DNA of 64,000 bases from Polytrichum commune. Its lineage: Eukaryota > Streptophyta > Polytrichopsida > Polytrichales > Polytrichaceae. Shown piece by piece: positions 32,100-45,844 of this stretch. The notes under the pieces were generated by a model. The model was not told the origin of the DNA and made no database searches. It saw only the letters and a program-made list of their open reading frames with translations. A program made the position numbers and the translations under genes. Where the stretch lies: contig OX485803.1 in NCBI GenBank assembly GCA_950295325.1, forward strand, positions 77,205,554 through 77,269,553. Reading direction: 5' to 3'. Within the stretch, counting starts at the first letter, position 1, and each line of letters opens with the position of its first letter.

Positions 32100-33604
32100 A
32101 GTGCGGAAAAAAATTTAACCTTTTAAGACCCTTCTACCTTACACACACATAAACCAAAAAACCCAAAAAATCCACTCAAAAGAAAACCAAAAGCAAAAAA
32201 GAAAAAAGAAAATGAGGAAATAAAGGGAAGAAAAAGTGAAAAAAGGGAGGACTCCAAAGGAGGAAGTAATGTGCTCCGTTGTTCCGAAGCATGGGAAGCG
32301 GTAGTAGGTAGCAGACAACCGCCGCTTCTTCGCAGGCTCCTTCCGATGAATGCTGAATCATCGACATCTTTAGTAATTTGTGACCACGATCTTCCTTTCC
32401 CCTTTCCAGATTTGCACAAACACTTGGCAATCCTACGGAGATTTCCTCTTAACTTACTCTGCCACCTCCTCACATTTGCTGCATTGCTTGCTTCCCATGC
32501 TCCTCTCAACGAATGTACTGACATACCTCTCTATACGCACATTCGAGCATCCTTCTCCCACCACAATGAGGTGTAATTGAGAATCCTGTATCTCGTCTGC
32601 TTCAAGTGATGAGAATCTCACTCATGGACACAGGTGAGTTAAAACTGATGATGATCCTCCTCAGCAATTCACACTGTGCTGCAGCAATTCGCAGAACAAC
32701 TGGTTGTATGTATGTATTGATACGGGACGCAACAAGGATCCAAATGGCTTTGGTTGGTTCGTAGGATTAGGCGGGTTTTAGGTTGGGGTGAGACGGTTGG
32801 CATTTGGCAGGAAAAAAAAAACATTCTAGGCGCTATGATATGGTATGATATGATGTGTGAGTAGGTGTGAGAAATCGGGTGCAATGGGTGGTTGTGAGAA
32901 TTGGTGACCTATTTATCTGGTTGTGGTAGTTTCTTGACTTTTGTTTGAAATTGGGAGCTGGGAGGGATTTAAAGTCCCCTTTGCAACATTCGTAGGGATT
33001 GTAGCGCTGTTCAAAAGTAGGCCCGGCCTATCGGGAACGAATGATCCAGCCGCTGCTGTTTCTTGTGTCTGATGTTTCTGTAATTCCTCATGGGTAACTG
33101 ATAATCGTACTTAGCTGCATTCGAATATGGATACATAGTGGGGTGTGGTTTTTGGCCGAGTTTCGATAATCTTGGGCAACTTTATAATGGTCGGAGCTAA
33201 GCTAGGGGTTTTGTATGGGGTTCCTCGGGATACCAAGTTTTTGTGCAAACCTCGGAAATGGGCGGGACAAAGAGGACAGAAGCGAGGTTGCTTCGATTTA
33301 CTTACGAGGTGGTTGCACTTTTTGGGTAATGTGGGTTCAATGCCTGAAAGAAGCCGGCGGTCGTGGGCGAGCTGTGGTGGTAGGACAGTGGATGGAATCT
33401 GATTTTCTTGGCGCTCCGTGCAGGATATTGGGGACATACAATACATGACGAGGGTGGTGGTACCGGCAATGCGTGGGATTGCACAACAGCAGTTGCCTCC
33501 TCCTCTTTCTCATTGCTGCTGCTCTGGTGAGGCCTGCATTGCTGCTGCAAGGATCGTCACCGCTTTGTAGTGTAGTTGTGATTGCTTTGCTTCGGCTGGG
33601 CGTC
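32100..33604 (+). promoter_or_regulatory. probable promoter and 5' UTR region of BOR
   Basis: This 1.5-kb stretch lies between the last upstream repeat and the BOR start codon. It is A-rich at 32140-32250, then GC-balanced. A possible 5' UTR exon with donor CACAG|GTGAGT ends near 32630. Many overlapping frames on both strands (32123-32580, 33111-33651) have no recognisable product. In the BOR frame no ATG precedes 33605 for at least 130 bases. No TATA box or transcription start can be fixed. Confidence 0.4.
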
Positions 33605-34103
33605 ATGGGGAAGGCTGTCGTGCCTATGCGCGGCATTCGTGCGGATTTCAAGGCTCGCCTGGCATGCTACAAGCACGACTGGATCGGTGGCTTCAACTCC
33701 GGCTACCGGTGCGTGAGAGAGAGAGAGACAGACTTTGTGCCCTTCCCTCTTCTCCTTCTGTTCTTGCAAACAAAACAAAATCCAATATTGCAGTAGCCAA
33801 CCTTGGATTCCTCAGGCATTGTGCTTCTTCTTCCGATGCTGTTCTTCTGTTGTTGCAAAGTAAAGAGAATACAATGCTTAACCCAACTAGGAGTGGGAAA
33901 TAGTGGTTCTTAGTCTTCCTTATATCTGTGAGCATGCGGCAGGCATTGTGGTGCGGTTTCTGAGTCACTTGAAGAGTGCCGGGTAACCAGTCTGTGAGCC
34001 CTATTGCCTGTGTGGCTGAAGGCGTGATGGGTAGATTTGGGCCTGAAGTTAAGGCAAAACTGTGTTAAGTTTCATCTTTGTAGCTTGATGCCTCATGCTC
34101 TGA

Positions 34104-34134
<31 letters not shown>

Positions 34135-37100
34135 CTGTGTGAGTGTGTGTGTGTGTAAGTTTGCATATTTTCTGCTTTAAGCTTTCTTTGAAGGGTTGCG
34201 AATGTGGTGGGAATGCCTATTTAGTTTGAGGGATTCATGTGCTCAATTTGTTGACAAATTTCGTTCTTTTTTTGTTGGTACCAGGATCTTAGCAGCCACA
34301 GCATACATATTTTTCGCATCAGCGCTCCCTGTTATTGCCTTCGGAGAGCAGCTGGACCGAGACACAAGTAATTGTTTGATGACCTTTTCCTGAGAGTTGG
34401 TTATTCTGAACTTCAGATGATTACGACTGATAAGAATTTGTTACATCTGAGTTGCACAAGAGGTGGCGGTTATGTTTACGTTATCATGATATTGGATACG
34501 TCTGGGACCATGAGCTAATAGATGAGTTCCTCCAAATTATGTGCAAACATGTTGATCGCAATGCTTTTCCTCTTTTATGCTGAATACAAAGTCACTCCAC
34601 AGTAAGCTCTGTAACGTCCTCACAAGCTGACCGTTCTTCAAACCTGGTCTTCTGACAAGAGTCATATATTTGCACTAGCTAGTTCACCTGAAGAAACTTA
34701 AATTCTGGTGAAGGGTAAAGTTGACGAGTGCTCACTTCAGCATGATGATACTTAACGTGCATGGACTTGTGTGTAAACAGATGGAGTAATAACTGCAGTG
34801 CAAACGTTAGTGTCCACAGCTATTTGTGGCATCGTGCAATCTGTCATTGGAGGTCAACCGCTTCTAATTGTTGGAGTTTCTGAGCCCACTTCCCTGGTCT
34901 ACACATATATGTTTAATTTTGTGAAGAACAGATCACAATTGGGACCCCAGCTTTTTCTGGCCTGGGCAGCGTGGTATGTCATTTGTTCTCACGCTAGCTT
35001 GGATTCTCTTCCTATTTTCAAAATGCTTGAGATGCATGGCACTTGTTCACCTTTGGGACAGGATCTGTGTTATTACAGCTACAGGTTCTGATTTTAAGAT
35101 TAGCTCTTTATGCACTAACTTTCTTCGGTGCTTGCAGGGTGTGTGTGTGGTCAGCTGCTCTAATAATTATTCTTGCTATTCTGGGAGCTTGCTCTTTTAT
35201 CAACCGATTCACCCGAGTGGCCGGGGAGCTCTTTGGTATCCTTATAGCAGTGCTCTTTGTGCAGCAGGCAGTCAAGGTAGCCACCAGCTACTTCATGTAA
35301 AGCGAAATAATCAATGTCCCTATCAATGTCCATAATGCATCAGAGTGGAGAAATCCCGCTCTAATAGTTGTCATTTGTGTTTCAGGCAGCTCTACATGTA
35401 GGATAAGCTTAGTTTTTCTGAGTTGGCCACGCAGTAAGAGCTCCTCTGGGGGCTGTTCTATCACTTGTCATATGAATTTGTGAGTCTGAATGGATGTTGA
35501 GTTGGCAGTAGCACTCTTCCTTTTTGGAGCATTTCATTTTATTTTATTTTATTTTATTTTATTTTGGTTTTTCTCTTTGCAGGGAGTAGTGGATGAATTT
35601 CGTATACCAAATCTAGAGGATCCAACTCTTGAGCAATTTCAATACTCATGGCGATTTGGTAATGGCATGTTTGGGTTGGTCCTTACATTTGGGCTCCTCT
35701 GGACTGCTGTGAAAAGCAGGAAGGCACGGTCGTGGCTATATGGCTCAGGTACTTCCTTAAACATCATTCTCTAGGCTTTAGACATTCACGCACTAGAGAC
35801 AGCTTGCATTCTTCAATCCAATGGGACTTTTCATCAGAAGTTGGTGCTCTATGATTTCCCATTGATTGTTTTGCCTACAAAATCAATTCCCACTTGCAGT
35901 GCATGCTTGGAGGTAGTGTTTGAATGTGAATGAAGGGCAACCTATTTTGGTTCAAAGAGGGCCAAACTCATTTTAGCACCTCTTGACATGCCAAAATAAG
36001 TTTGACCCTCAATGAACCGATATAGCATGTTTATCATTCAAACCTCCATACTACCTCCGAACATACACCAAAAACTTACCAAACATGGAAGGTGTTGTAT
36101 GCAAAGCAACCGACTCTTGACCTGAAGTCCAGCTGAAGTAAAGGATAACTCTATTATCTGCTATTACAGTCTGTTTACCTGCATATGAAAATCACCTGTT
36201 TTATTTTCATCTTGGGGTGGTTACGTCAGATGGTACCTCCTGCTTACTCTGTTTTTCCTCGGTGTGGGTTGTTCCAGAATTTGTGAGGGGGTTCATTGCC
36301 GATTATGGTGTTCCCCTTATGGTGGTTGTTTGGACTGCCATTTCCTACGCACCATACAGATCTGTTCCTCCTGGAATACCAAGGCGCCTGTTTACTCCAA
36401 ACCCATGGGACCCAAAAGCGACAACTCATTGGACAATTGTTCAGGTCAGAGGCTTTCTGTGTATGATGCTTCTTTTTGCAATATCATTATGGCAAAGAGA
36501 ATGATGTTAGTACTGCTGTAGCAGTATACTGTGTCTTCTTAATTGTAAGTTTGAGTATTTTGTGCATTGCCTAATTATCGCCTTTTTATTTGGGCATTGT
36601 TCCGCAGGATATGATTCAAGTCCCAGCTCTTTACATATTAGGAGCTGTAGTTCCAGCTCTTATGATTGCTGTTCTATACTACTTCGACCACAGTGTATCT
36701 GCTCAGTTAGCTCAACAGTCAGAGTTCAATCTACGGAAACCGTTTGCATTTCACTATGACATGTTCATTTTGGGCTTTATGGTAAACGTTCTAATTGATA
36801 GAATCCACTAGGGAACTATGCCTGCTGGTAAATGTCCATCTCTAGATAGATTGTACATAAGTTTGTCCATTTCCTCCTTGCACAAGAAGTGGTTCATCAA
36901 TTTCAAATTTAGCTATCAAACCATGCTGATGTAATTTAGGGAGTCTACTTGGTTTCCATGTGAAGCAGCTATGAGCCTTCCAAAGTATTGAGATCTCAGT
37001 ATCTGGTGCTTTGGGTTTGTGTTTGTTAGTTGAAAGCCTCAGTTGTTCACCTAGTAAAATTTGTTTGTACAGGTTCTTGCGTGTGGATTACTAGGCCTTC

Positions 37101-40100
37101 CCCCATCCCATGGAGTGATTCCACAATCACCCATGCACACTAAAGCACTGGCCTCGTTAAAAAGGGAGGTGAGGTTCTCATAGTAGATTTTTATTTTTTT
37201 GGTGCAGAAAATTCACAATAGAGAATTGTTTCAAAAGGCAGTTCTTTGCCTCTTCTATCAGCTCAGCAAGGTTTGTGTGAGTCTTAGAATGCAGTAGGTA
37301 AAGAGAAGTTATAGGTTCTGGGTGGGTGAAATTATATGACCTATTATTGATGTATTTGTGTATCTGTATGCAGCTCGTGCGCAACAAATTGGTGAGGCGA
37401 GCAAAGAGCAGTTTGAAGCAAAATTCGTCCTTGACAAAGCTCCACAGTGACTTGCAAGATGAATTTCACAAAACTGAGTCACCTCTTCCATATCCATGTA
37501 CTCCCCGGGTACGTCTCATTTTCATCAGTTACCTTTGATTTAGTGAGGTCTGTTTTTCTCAATCTTTTGAATCTGAGACGTCCTTTGCATTGCAGGCGAC
37601 CAATGACCTACACTTCAGCATCAAAACCGAGGCACATGCAGGAGAACTGGGTTTTGATCCCGAGAAGGATGTCGACCTGCTTCTACCTGTTGAAGTGAAA
37701 GAGCAGCGGTTGAGCAATTTGTTACAGTCATTGCTAGTTGGCGGATGTGTTGCGGCAATGCCTCTCCTTAAGAAGATTCCAACCTCGGTGTTGTGGGGCT
37801 ACTTTGCTTACATGGCAGTTGAAAGCCTGCCTGGGAATCAATTTTGGGAAAGACTCTGTCTAGTTGTTACCACTCCGAATCGTCGATACAAGTAAGTTCA
37901 TTGCAACTATTTGAAGTGTCTTATCTTCACACATACCTATTTTGGATTCTCTCTTCCAGGTCTACACTTTAAATATGTGTTTTTTTTGTCTCTTGCTTCA
38001 AACGGTGATGCAGTTTCGTGAATTCCCTAGTACAGTTTTCTTCTATACTTAGAGGCTTGTAGTAGTAGCTACGTGGAGAAGTTCACAGTTTGGACACATG
38101 TAGCATTTCAGCAAGTTGTGTCTTAGAAAAGCAACCCTTGCTGAAAAACTTTTTTTTTTATCTAACAAGCATCTCCAATTCAAGAAATACATCACAATTA
38201 GGGTGCAATATGGCCAAGTATGTGCGGGAATGGAATATTAGTTTCCATGCAATACCAAGTATTCTTAGCCACCATTTCTACACATGATTGTATTTTTTTC
38301 GTTCTTTTCAATCTATGGTGGACATAAGTTAGTTTTAGGCCTTGGGACACAACCTCATAAAATTATGCCTTGCTATGATTTTTTCATGAATATTTGCAAT
38401 CAAAATCTTATATACAGCTTTTTGTCATGTCAGGATGTTAAATTTAGCTTTCAATTATATGAGTTTAATCTCAAACTGTTTTGTAACAAAATTTCTTGTA
38501 ATGTAAACAACATTTGAGCATTGAAAGTCTTTCATAGAAAGTCATCTCTTAAGGGTCAAAGGGCGTCCACCTTTTTTATTATTCTAAGGGTTAACTTAAT
38601 TTCATGGGTGGGTTTTTTTTAACAGGTTGTTGGAAACAAGACATCTTATGTTTATGCAGACGGTGCCTTTCAAAGTCATTGTTTGCTTCACTTTGTTCCA
38701 GCTGGTATATATGCTGAGTTGCTTTGGCATAACCTGGATCCCTATAGGCGGTGTACTATTTCCTGTCTTGATTATGCTTCTCGTCCCAGCACGCCAATAC
38801 CTTCTTCCACGCTTCTTTAAAAAAGAGCATTTACAAGAGCTTGACGCTGCAGAATACGAAGAAGCAACTGCACTTCCCCTAATATTGGCAGTGAAGGTGA
38901 GCTTGTTTCTTCAATCTGGGTGTTCATCTTCCATTTTATATAAAGTAAACCAGCCTAATTTGATTACTCATTTAATCATGGACTCACATTTGAGTGGCAT
39001 GTGGTTACGTGTGGAATTAAGACCAGACACCAAAAAGATATGTGTTCAAAAGAGATTGAATTCTTGATCAGAATTTGTTAACTATTCTAAGTGCAATAGA
39101 CAACACAATTTGTGGGGGGACCTATATGATTGTTTAAGAAAGAGAAATTACACCTTGATGATAAATAAGATATTCATATGAGCTTTGAAACCTGAGGAAG
39201 ATGACTGTCGTCTCAATCTGGAATTGCTAATCATCTCATACTATTTGCGTGTGTAATTCTCTAGGAGAAGTGGGTGCAGAGGTAAAAAGGTCCATCTTCG
39301 TGCTTCTTAAGTGGTTACAAAAGTGGGTTTTCTTTTCTGTCAAACAGGAGGCTGAAGCCAATGGTCTTGGAAAAGTAAATGTCATTGATGTTGAAGCTAT
39401 TGATGAGGAAGCGATGGACCAATCTGTAACCATAAGTCGGGGGGAGTTTAAACACACTCACCCTGCCCCAGTGCACGCCCTTTCAGGTAAGACTGGCACA
39501 GAAAGTGTTCATGTGTCGTGTTTTAAAATTGTGATCCAGATAATAGAGTAATTGTTAAAGTTTCGCCAATGCTCATGTTCTAATAGGGAGTTCCTTTCCG
39601 CTTTTAATATTCTATAATGTTTAACGAGTGTTCAAGTGGTGTTGGAACCAATGTTGGTCTAGTGTATAGATGGATGCATAGTATCAATAATCAACATTAA
39701 TAAGGGCATCGAAGAACCTACCTGTGACCTACCCATGAGAATCAAATTTGTAATACCAGTTGATTATTGATATATGATGGATATGTCAAGGGGAGAGAAT
39801 TATTGTGTACTCAAGTTATTTGGGTCAAAGGCATTCTAAACCATATTGATACTAAGACGATTTTGCGTAGGTATGAAGGTTTTTGCAAGGTATATAGGCC
39901 TAAATGTTATCAAAAACAAAAATAGTGTCAAATACCCATATCCTACTGGTATCAAAAGAAAGAAATCCTCATGTTAGGTACCCAAAAAAAGGACAATACC
40001 AGACCAACACTCGTCGTAACTTCTAATTTGGGTGAAACAAAGGGAAGGCACTTGACTGTTGCCAAACCATGGCTATATAAAAAAGAATTTTATGGCAAAC

Positions 40101-40465
40101 TTTTGAAGGCACTTAAAATGGCACTCTCGAAAGGTTGGCTAGAAATTCATTTTTTAATATAGCCAAATTTTGGCCAAATGTCAAACGCCTTCCCTTCATT
40201 TCACCAAACTTAGGGGTTCTGATATCTCTGGTGTGTTCAGTTTCATAGTCAGATTATTTTGAGGAATACAAGACTTGCAGCCTCTGAAATTGTTTTCTGT
40301 TGGCATTTCAATTTTTACTTCATGGTGATCATTTTGATGCTTGGAAAAGGATAGAGGGAATACTGTTTGTAACTGCACCTTGTCGACATGGCCTGTACCT
40401 ATAGCATCTGACCCTTCTTCGTTTTCACTGCAGCTTCTCACATCTCAGAGGACATTGATTCTTAA
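33605..40465 (+). CDS. BOR: borate efflux transporter, BOR family (SLC4-like)
   Basis: Thirteen exons: 33605-33708, 34285-34367, 34781-34973, 35138-35276, 35583-35748, 36278-36444, 36608-36781, 37073-37168, 37374-37508, 37596-37891, 38626-38896, 39348-39486, 40434-40465. All introns are GT-AG and phases join, giving 1995 nt and 664 residues (family about 670-710). The protein exports borate across the plasma membrane and belongs to the anion-exchanger fold. Landmarks: [18 protein letters not shown] near the start, GGQPLLIVG (about 86-94), YYFDHS (about 308-313), [10 protein letters not shown] (about 447-456), [15 protein letters not shown] and an acidic tail with AAEYEE. Start chosen because [11 protein letters not shown] aligns with the conserved family N-terminus. 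The final 10-codon exon is the least certain part; reading through instead adds a different short tail. The subfamily (BOR1-like or BOR4-like) was not resolved. Confidence 0.93.
34106..34157. repeat. AT and GT microsatellites in BOR intron 1
   Basis: An (AT)n run at about 34106-34134 is followed by a GT-rich run to about 34157. Confidence 0.9.
35529..35570. repeat. TTTTA repeat next to BOR exon 5 acceptor
   Basis: About seven ATTTT units end just before the pyrimidine tract of the acceptor at 35582. Its position makes it part of the splicing context of intron 4. Confidence 0.85.
35897..36077. mobile_element. hairpin-forming MITE in BOR intron 5
   Basis: Nearly the whole segment is one imperfect inverted repeat about 35987. 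GGAGGTAG (left) pairs with CTACCTCC (right), TTTGAATG with CATTCAAA, and GGGCCAAACTCATTTTAGC with GCCAAAATAAGTTTGACCC. It is about 180 bp. No firm target duplication was found. It lies on the same strand as the transcript, so the intron RNA could fold into a long hairpin. Confidence 0.75.
39680..39990 (+). repeat. dispersed repeat D3 in BOR intron 12
   Basis: It aligns by eye with 62640-62960 through TACGTAGG/TGCGTAGG, AAGGTTTT, TGGTATATAG/AGGTATATAG, CATATCCTACTGGT/CGTATCCTACTAGT and a final ATACCCA/GTACCCA. No terminal repeats or coding capacity are visible. Confidence 0.6.
40023..40213. mobile_element. hairpin MITE in BOR intron 12
   Basis: CTAATTTGGGTGAAACAAAG at the left pairs with the inverted right end CTAAGTTTGGTGAAATGAAG. 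The match continues through GGGAAGGCRYTTGAC and GGCTATAT for about 70 bp per arm. TAA/TTA at the tips suggests a Tourist-type target. It lies 220 bp before the last coding exon. Confidence 0.75.
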
Positions 40466-43400
40466 GAAAGTATCCACTTCTTTCAATCAACTGAAAGACC
40501 CACAGGTTTCCTTCAGGCGGGACATGTAAAATGGAGAATCTGTAATGTAAGATCATTTCCAGCAGAAAATATTCAAATAACCTCCTCACAGTGGAGAATC
40601 GAAACCTATGGTTTGGTATACCCCGAGATATGGCATGGTCCCAGGCTTAAACCCAAGTCTTGCATGTCCACATCTACTAACACCAATGGACTTGGGAAAA
40701 GCAAGGCCTTTTTCAAATGGAGAGTGTACAAAGTCATGTTCTGATTTTTTTCAAGTTATATCTTGGAAAAGCATGGTTTTTAGGTTCATTACATCAGTTC
40801 TAAAATAGCACCTCTCTAGCCATCAGGTATTAAAATTCTGTTCGCTTTCAAGTTTGGTGAACTGAGCTTTTAGTCTGCTAGAACTAAAATGCACAGGAAC
40901 TGAGTATGTGCATTGGAATTTTTTTAAATATTTGCAAACTTGGTCGTTGGTTACTACATGTACAATAGGGATTTGTGACTATATTCTTAGCAGACTAAAA
41001 TATAGAGAAGGCACAGATTATACATTGCTTCTTTCCTGCTCAATTGAAGAGTGGGAACATAAATATGGGGAAATTTACTGTGCAAGATACAAACTATTAT
41101 GTGCATGTTGCAGATTATGATGGGGGTATTGAATGTTACAACTTCCATGGATTTGCAGAGATGATAAACTGAAGGTGAAAACTTTAGAGCACTTTACTTG
41201 ATTTGGCCCCAGAATTAGCAACACAATTCCTAAATTAATGACGAGGGTTGTTTGAGGGTTTCAGTTTAGATGACGGGGACTAGAAACCAATAACCTGGGA
41301 GCTAGGGCTTCTCAGGATACTTGACACATTGAATATAGATAATTATCAAAAAGACCTTTTCACCTGATGGAGTTACTCTTCCCACCACAGGTTTCTAATT
41401 TGTTATGTATTCCAGTTGAACTTGTCAGTGTTTGACCCGTGAAGGCACAAGGGTTTTTTATGAAATGCAAATATGATCTACAATTAGAAGCTTAATGACA
41501 TCGAAAGCTATCTCCTCGAAATTAAAAATGGTTGCAATTAAGCTAAAGGTGATATTCATGTGGTTAAAAGAAGTATTCACACTTGTGGCACAGAGGAAAT
41601 GATAATTCATGACTTCAGTTCCATAACTGTATAAAATTCTAATAGAATTAAAGCGGTTTATTCTAACACCCTTGTGAATAATTCGAGAATTGTTAAACTT
41701 GTGTGCAAATAGATATTTTCACGTGCTGCAAGAATCGCCCAAAAAACAAAAAAACACACACACACACACACTAGCATATCCATATGTATTCATTTTTCAG
41801 ACCCAATCCTTATTCAAGGCATATGTAGGACACCAATAAAAAGAATGCAACACATAGGATGCCTCAAACCTTTAAGGATTAAGTTACAATTCTACTTGCT
41901 AAATGTTATGTTACCTAGGTCAAGGCCAGTGGTGCCTGCATCCTACATCTTCATTTCCAACTAAAAAGTACGTGCCATATTGTTCATCTACAAAAAACCA
42001 AGTGTTTCTCATAGAGCAAGTCACATACTCGAAATAGTTTGAAATGAAGACGTGATACTATATATGCATATATCAAACATTTGTGAGAACTTAGATTGCC
42101 AGCATATTTGTCTACAAACTGAAACCAATAATATTAGATGTACGCTATGAATATTGCATTTAATTCCTTATATGCTTGATCCAAAGACAATTGGCCTTGC
42201 TCTTGATTTTTAAACCCTTTATTGCATGAACCTACTTATCTAATATACAATTGTTGGTAGTGGCGGTGGGGCCATCACCCCATCGTTGCATGCCATACCA
42301 TCCCAACCGGTCCCAATTTGGATTTTCTCAAATACAAATATGAATTGTACTTGAAGCAACCATTGACTCCACCACAAAAAGATCATCGATACCTACAACA
42401 CCTTGAATCATAGACTTGTCGTTTAAATAGTGATAGTCGAGTTTAATGTCAATATTGGTTATATCATGTCTGTAAAGTGATCACATGTAAGATGAAATGT
42501 TGTCGAATTGTTTTTTCATCATAGAATACCCACAATACAAGTTGATCAACACCTTGGACCTTGTTGTATGGGTACCTCAAAGCCCTTTGGGGGGATATCA
42601 TGTCCGGTATCTTCAAGGCACTAGTGGCTAGCTAGGAACTAGTATAGTGTGTCACTATAGTGTCCATCCTCGAAAGGGGAGAGTAGTATTGTCCCAATGT
42701 CCCCTTGTCCAGTGGGCATCGGGTCATTGGCATTACGAACGGACACTTTATTCACGCCGGCCCCTTGCTAAAAAGGGACCGGAGTTTCTATCTATCTATC
42801 TATCTGATCAGCACCTCGAAGCCACATACCCTCCCTCCCTAATTTGCCCAAGTGGTTTGGAACCATCTTGATGTACTTCCAGTCCAATTAGCTTACATAT
42901 AGACAATCACTATTATCATGTCATGTAGGTGACAGTCATGTCAAAGGGGGTGAGAGGAGAACTTTGAAGAATTATTGTCACCTTACATCACGGTGCGGAA
43001 TGGCGTAGGACAGATAATAGAGTTCATTACATAAGCCAAGCATCTCCAAATTTCTAAATCGAGTTCGACCAACAAAAAGGCCCCACAGGGCTTACACCAT
43101 TAAAGAGTAACCCGGAGAGATACCACGTATTGAATACCCCGATCAACCTTTTTTTGGTCTCTGTATCGCCAAAACATAAAAATTTCACATAGAAACTTGA
43201 GGTGGACTAACCACAAACACATGGGGGTCACTATTCTTGGTAATAGTAATGAAGTCCATCTCAAAGAGATGTACGACTGCCCTGACCACTGTTCGCTTTT
43301 CTGATTTGATGTATGACGTCAATCTTGCTATGCAAAACTCGATCTTGTGTCTGTGTATGACTCTATGCGAAACCTTTCCCACAATAAAAAGGTAAAGAGT

Positions 43401-44124
43401 GGATGTATATATCCTTTACCCTGACACAGCAAGTGTGAGATAGAAAGGGAAAGCAACAACAGCACAAAGCAACATGACATGATAAAGGTTCGAACTTCAT
43501 AATTCCTACCATGCACGACTGTAGTTGATGGATCTTCATTGGAGACATCAATTCTATTAATCGTAAAGATTCGGAAGAGCATGGAACGATACCAGTCATT
43601 TCATATGCAGCACGCCTCTTCAGGATTTTCAATATCATGAGGACTAATCCAAAGAATTCAGGAGCCCACAAAGGAGTGCAATGAACATTCCTCTGTAGGT
43701 GCTTTGAACAAAGGAGTCCATTGAACATAAAACTAAACAAAAATCAACAAAGACCCTAATATGCTGTCTGAACTTTAGGTTGATTCATTTGAAAGAGAGG
43801 TATGAACCCATTACCTGTAAATCAGTTGCAAACTGATGACATTACCAAAGCTCTCCAGATCATGTAAAGACATGACCTAAGATGTGAATGAACCCTAACC
43901 AATAGGACAATTTATGAAATAGTCACAAACCCTACCTTCCCGTGCCAATTTCATGCAAAGGTAGGAGATAAAGCCACAACATTGCTCTGGACATTTATAT
44001 GAATTGACAAAAGAACCTCAGAATTGGTGTCAACACGTTCCTTTCGTCAAAAATCTCAAAGGCAATACATAGCCGATGCATCACCTTGTAAACTTCCTCT
44101 ACTAGATGAATTACGACCAGAACT
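40466..44124. other. convergent intergenic region between BOR and RPL8
   Basis: It holds the 3' UTRs of both genes, whose ends cannot be fixed. A CA run lies at about 41754-41771 and a TATC run at about 42790-42808. The short open frames here (40608-40808, 42647-42871, 43740-43185 -) have no recognisable motif. No inverted repeats or RNA genes were seen. Confidence 0.5.
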
Positions 44125-45538
<1,414 letters not shown>

Positions 45539-45611
45539 TGCGGAGGAGGGATAGCGCGGTGGCGAGAAGGGGCAGAGTTCGATCTGCGAGAGAGATCGCA
45601 AAAGAGGGAGC

Positions 45612-45656
45612 TAGGGTTTGCGTTGGTGCCTTCTAACCCTTGCGCCAAACCCTAAT
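45612..45656 (-). promoter_or_regulatory. telo-box pair upstream of RPL8
   Basis: AAACCCTAA occurs on the + strand at 45648-45656 and AAACCCTAG on the - strand at 45620-45612, 75-120 bp upstream of the start codon. Telo-boxes near the transcription start are a known common element of plant ribosomal protein gene promoters, so these probably mark the RPL8 promoter/5' UTR. Confidence 0.65.
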
Positions 45657-45844
45657 TCCTGAGAGAGACGACGTTCCCGCGCTCCCGGTAAACGATAACT
45701 GCGTTCCCATAAGTTCCCGACCCTCAAATGCATTCCTCCGTTCCTAGGGTGGGTTTAGACCAAAGAAATAAATTATACCAAAAAATATATTAAATTTTTA
45801 TTATTGAAAATCATAATTAAAAAATATATTTATTTTTTTTAAAT

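Noticed and set aside
33473-33604. N-terminal hydrophobic extension of BOR
   Set aside because: The upstream in-frame opening begins at a GTG, not an ATG, and the family's conserved N-terminus starts at the ATG at 33605.
33111-33651. Open frames upstream of the BOR start on both strands
   Set aside because: No family resemblance, overlapping in several frames, and in the presumed promoter/5' UTR of BOR.
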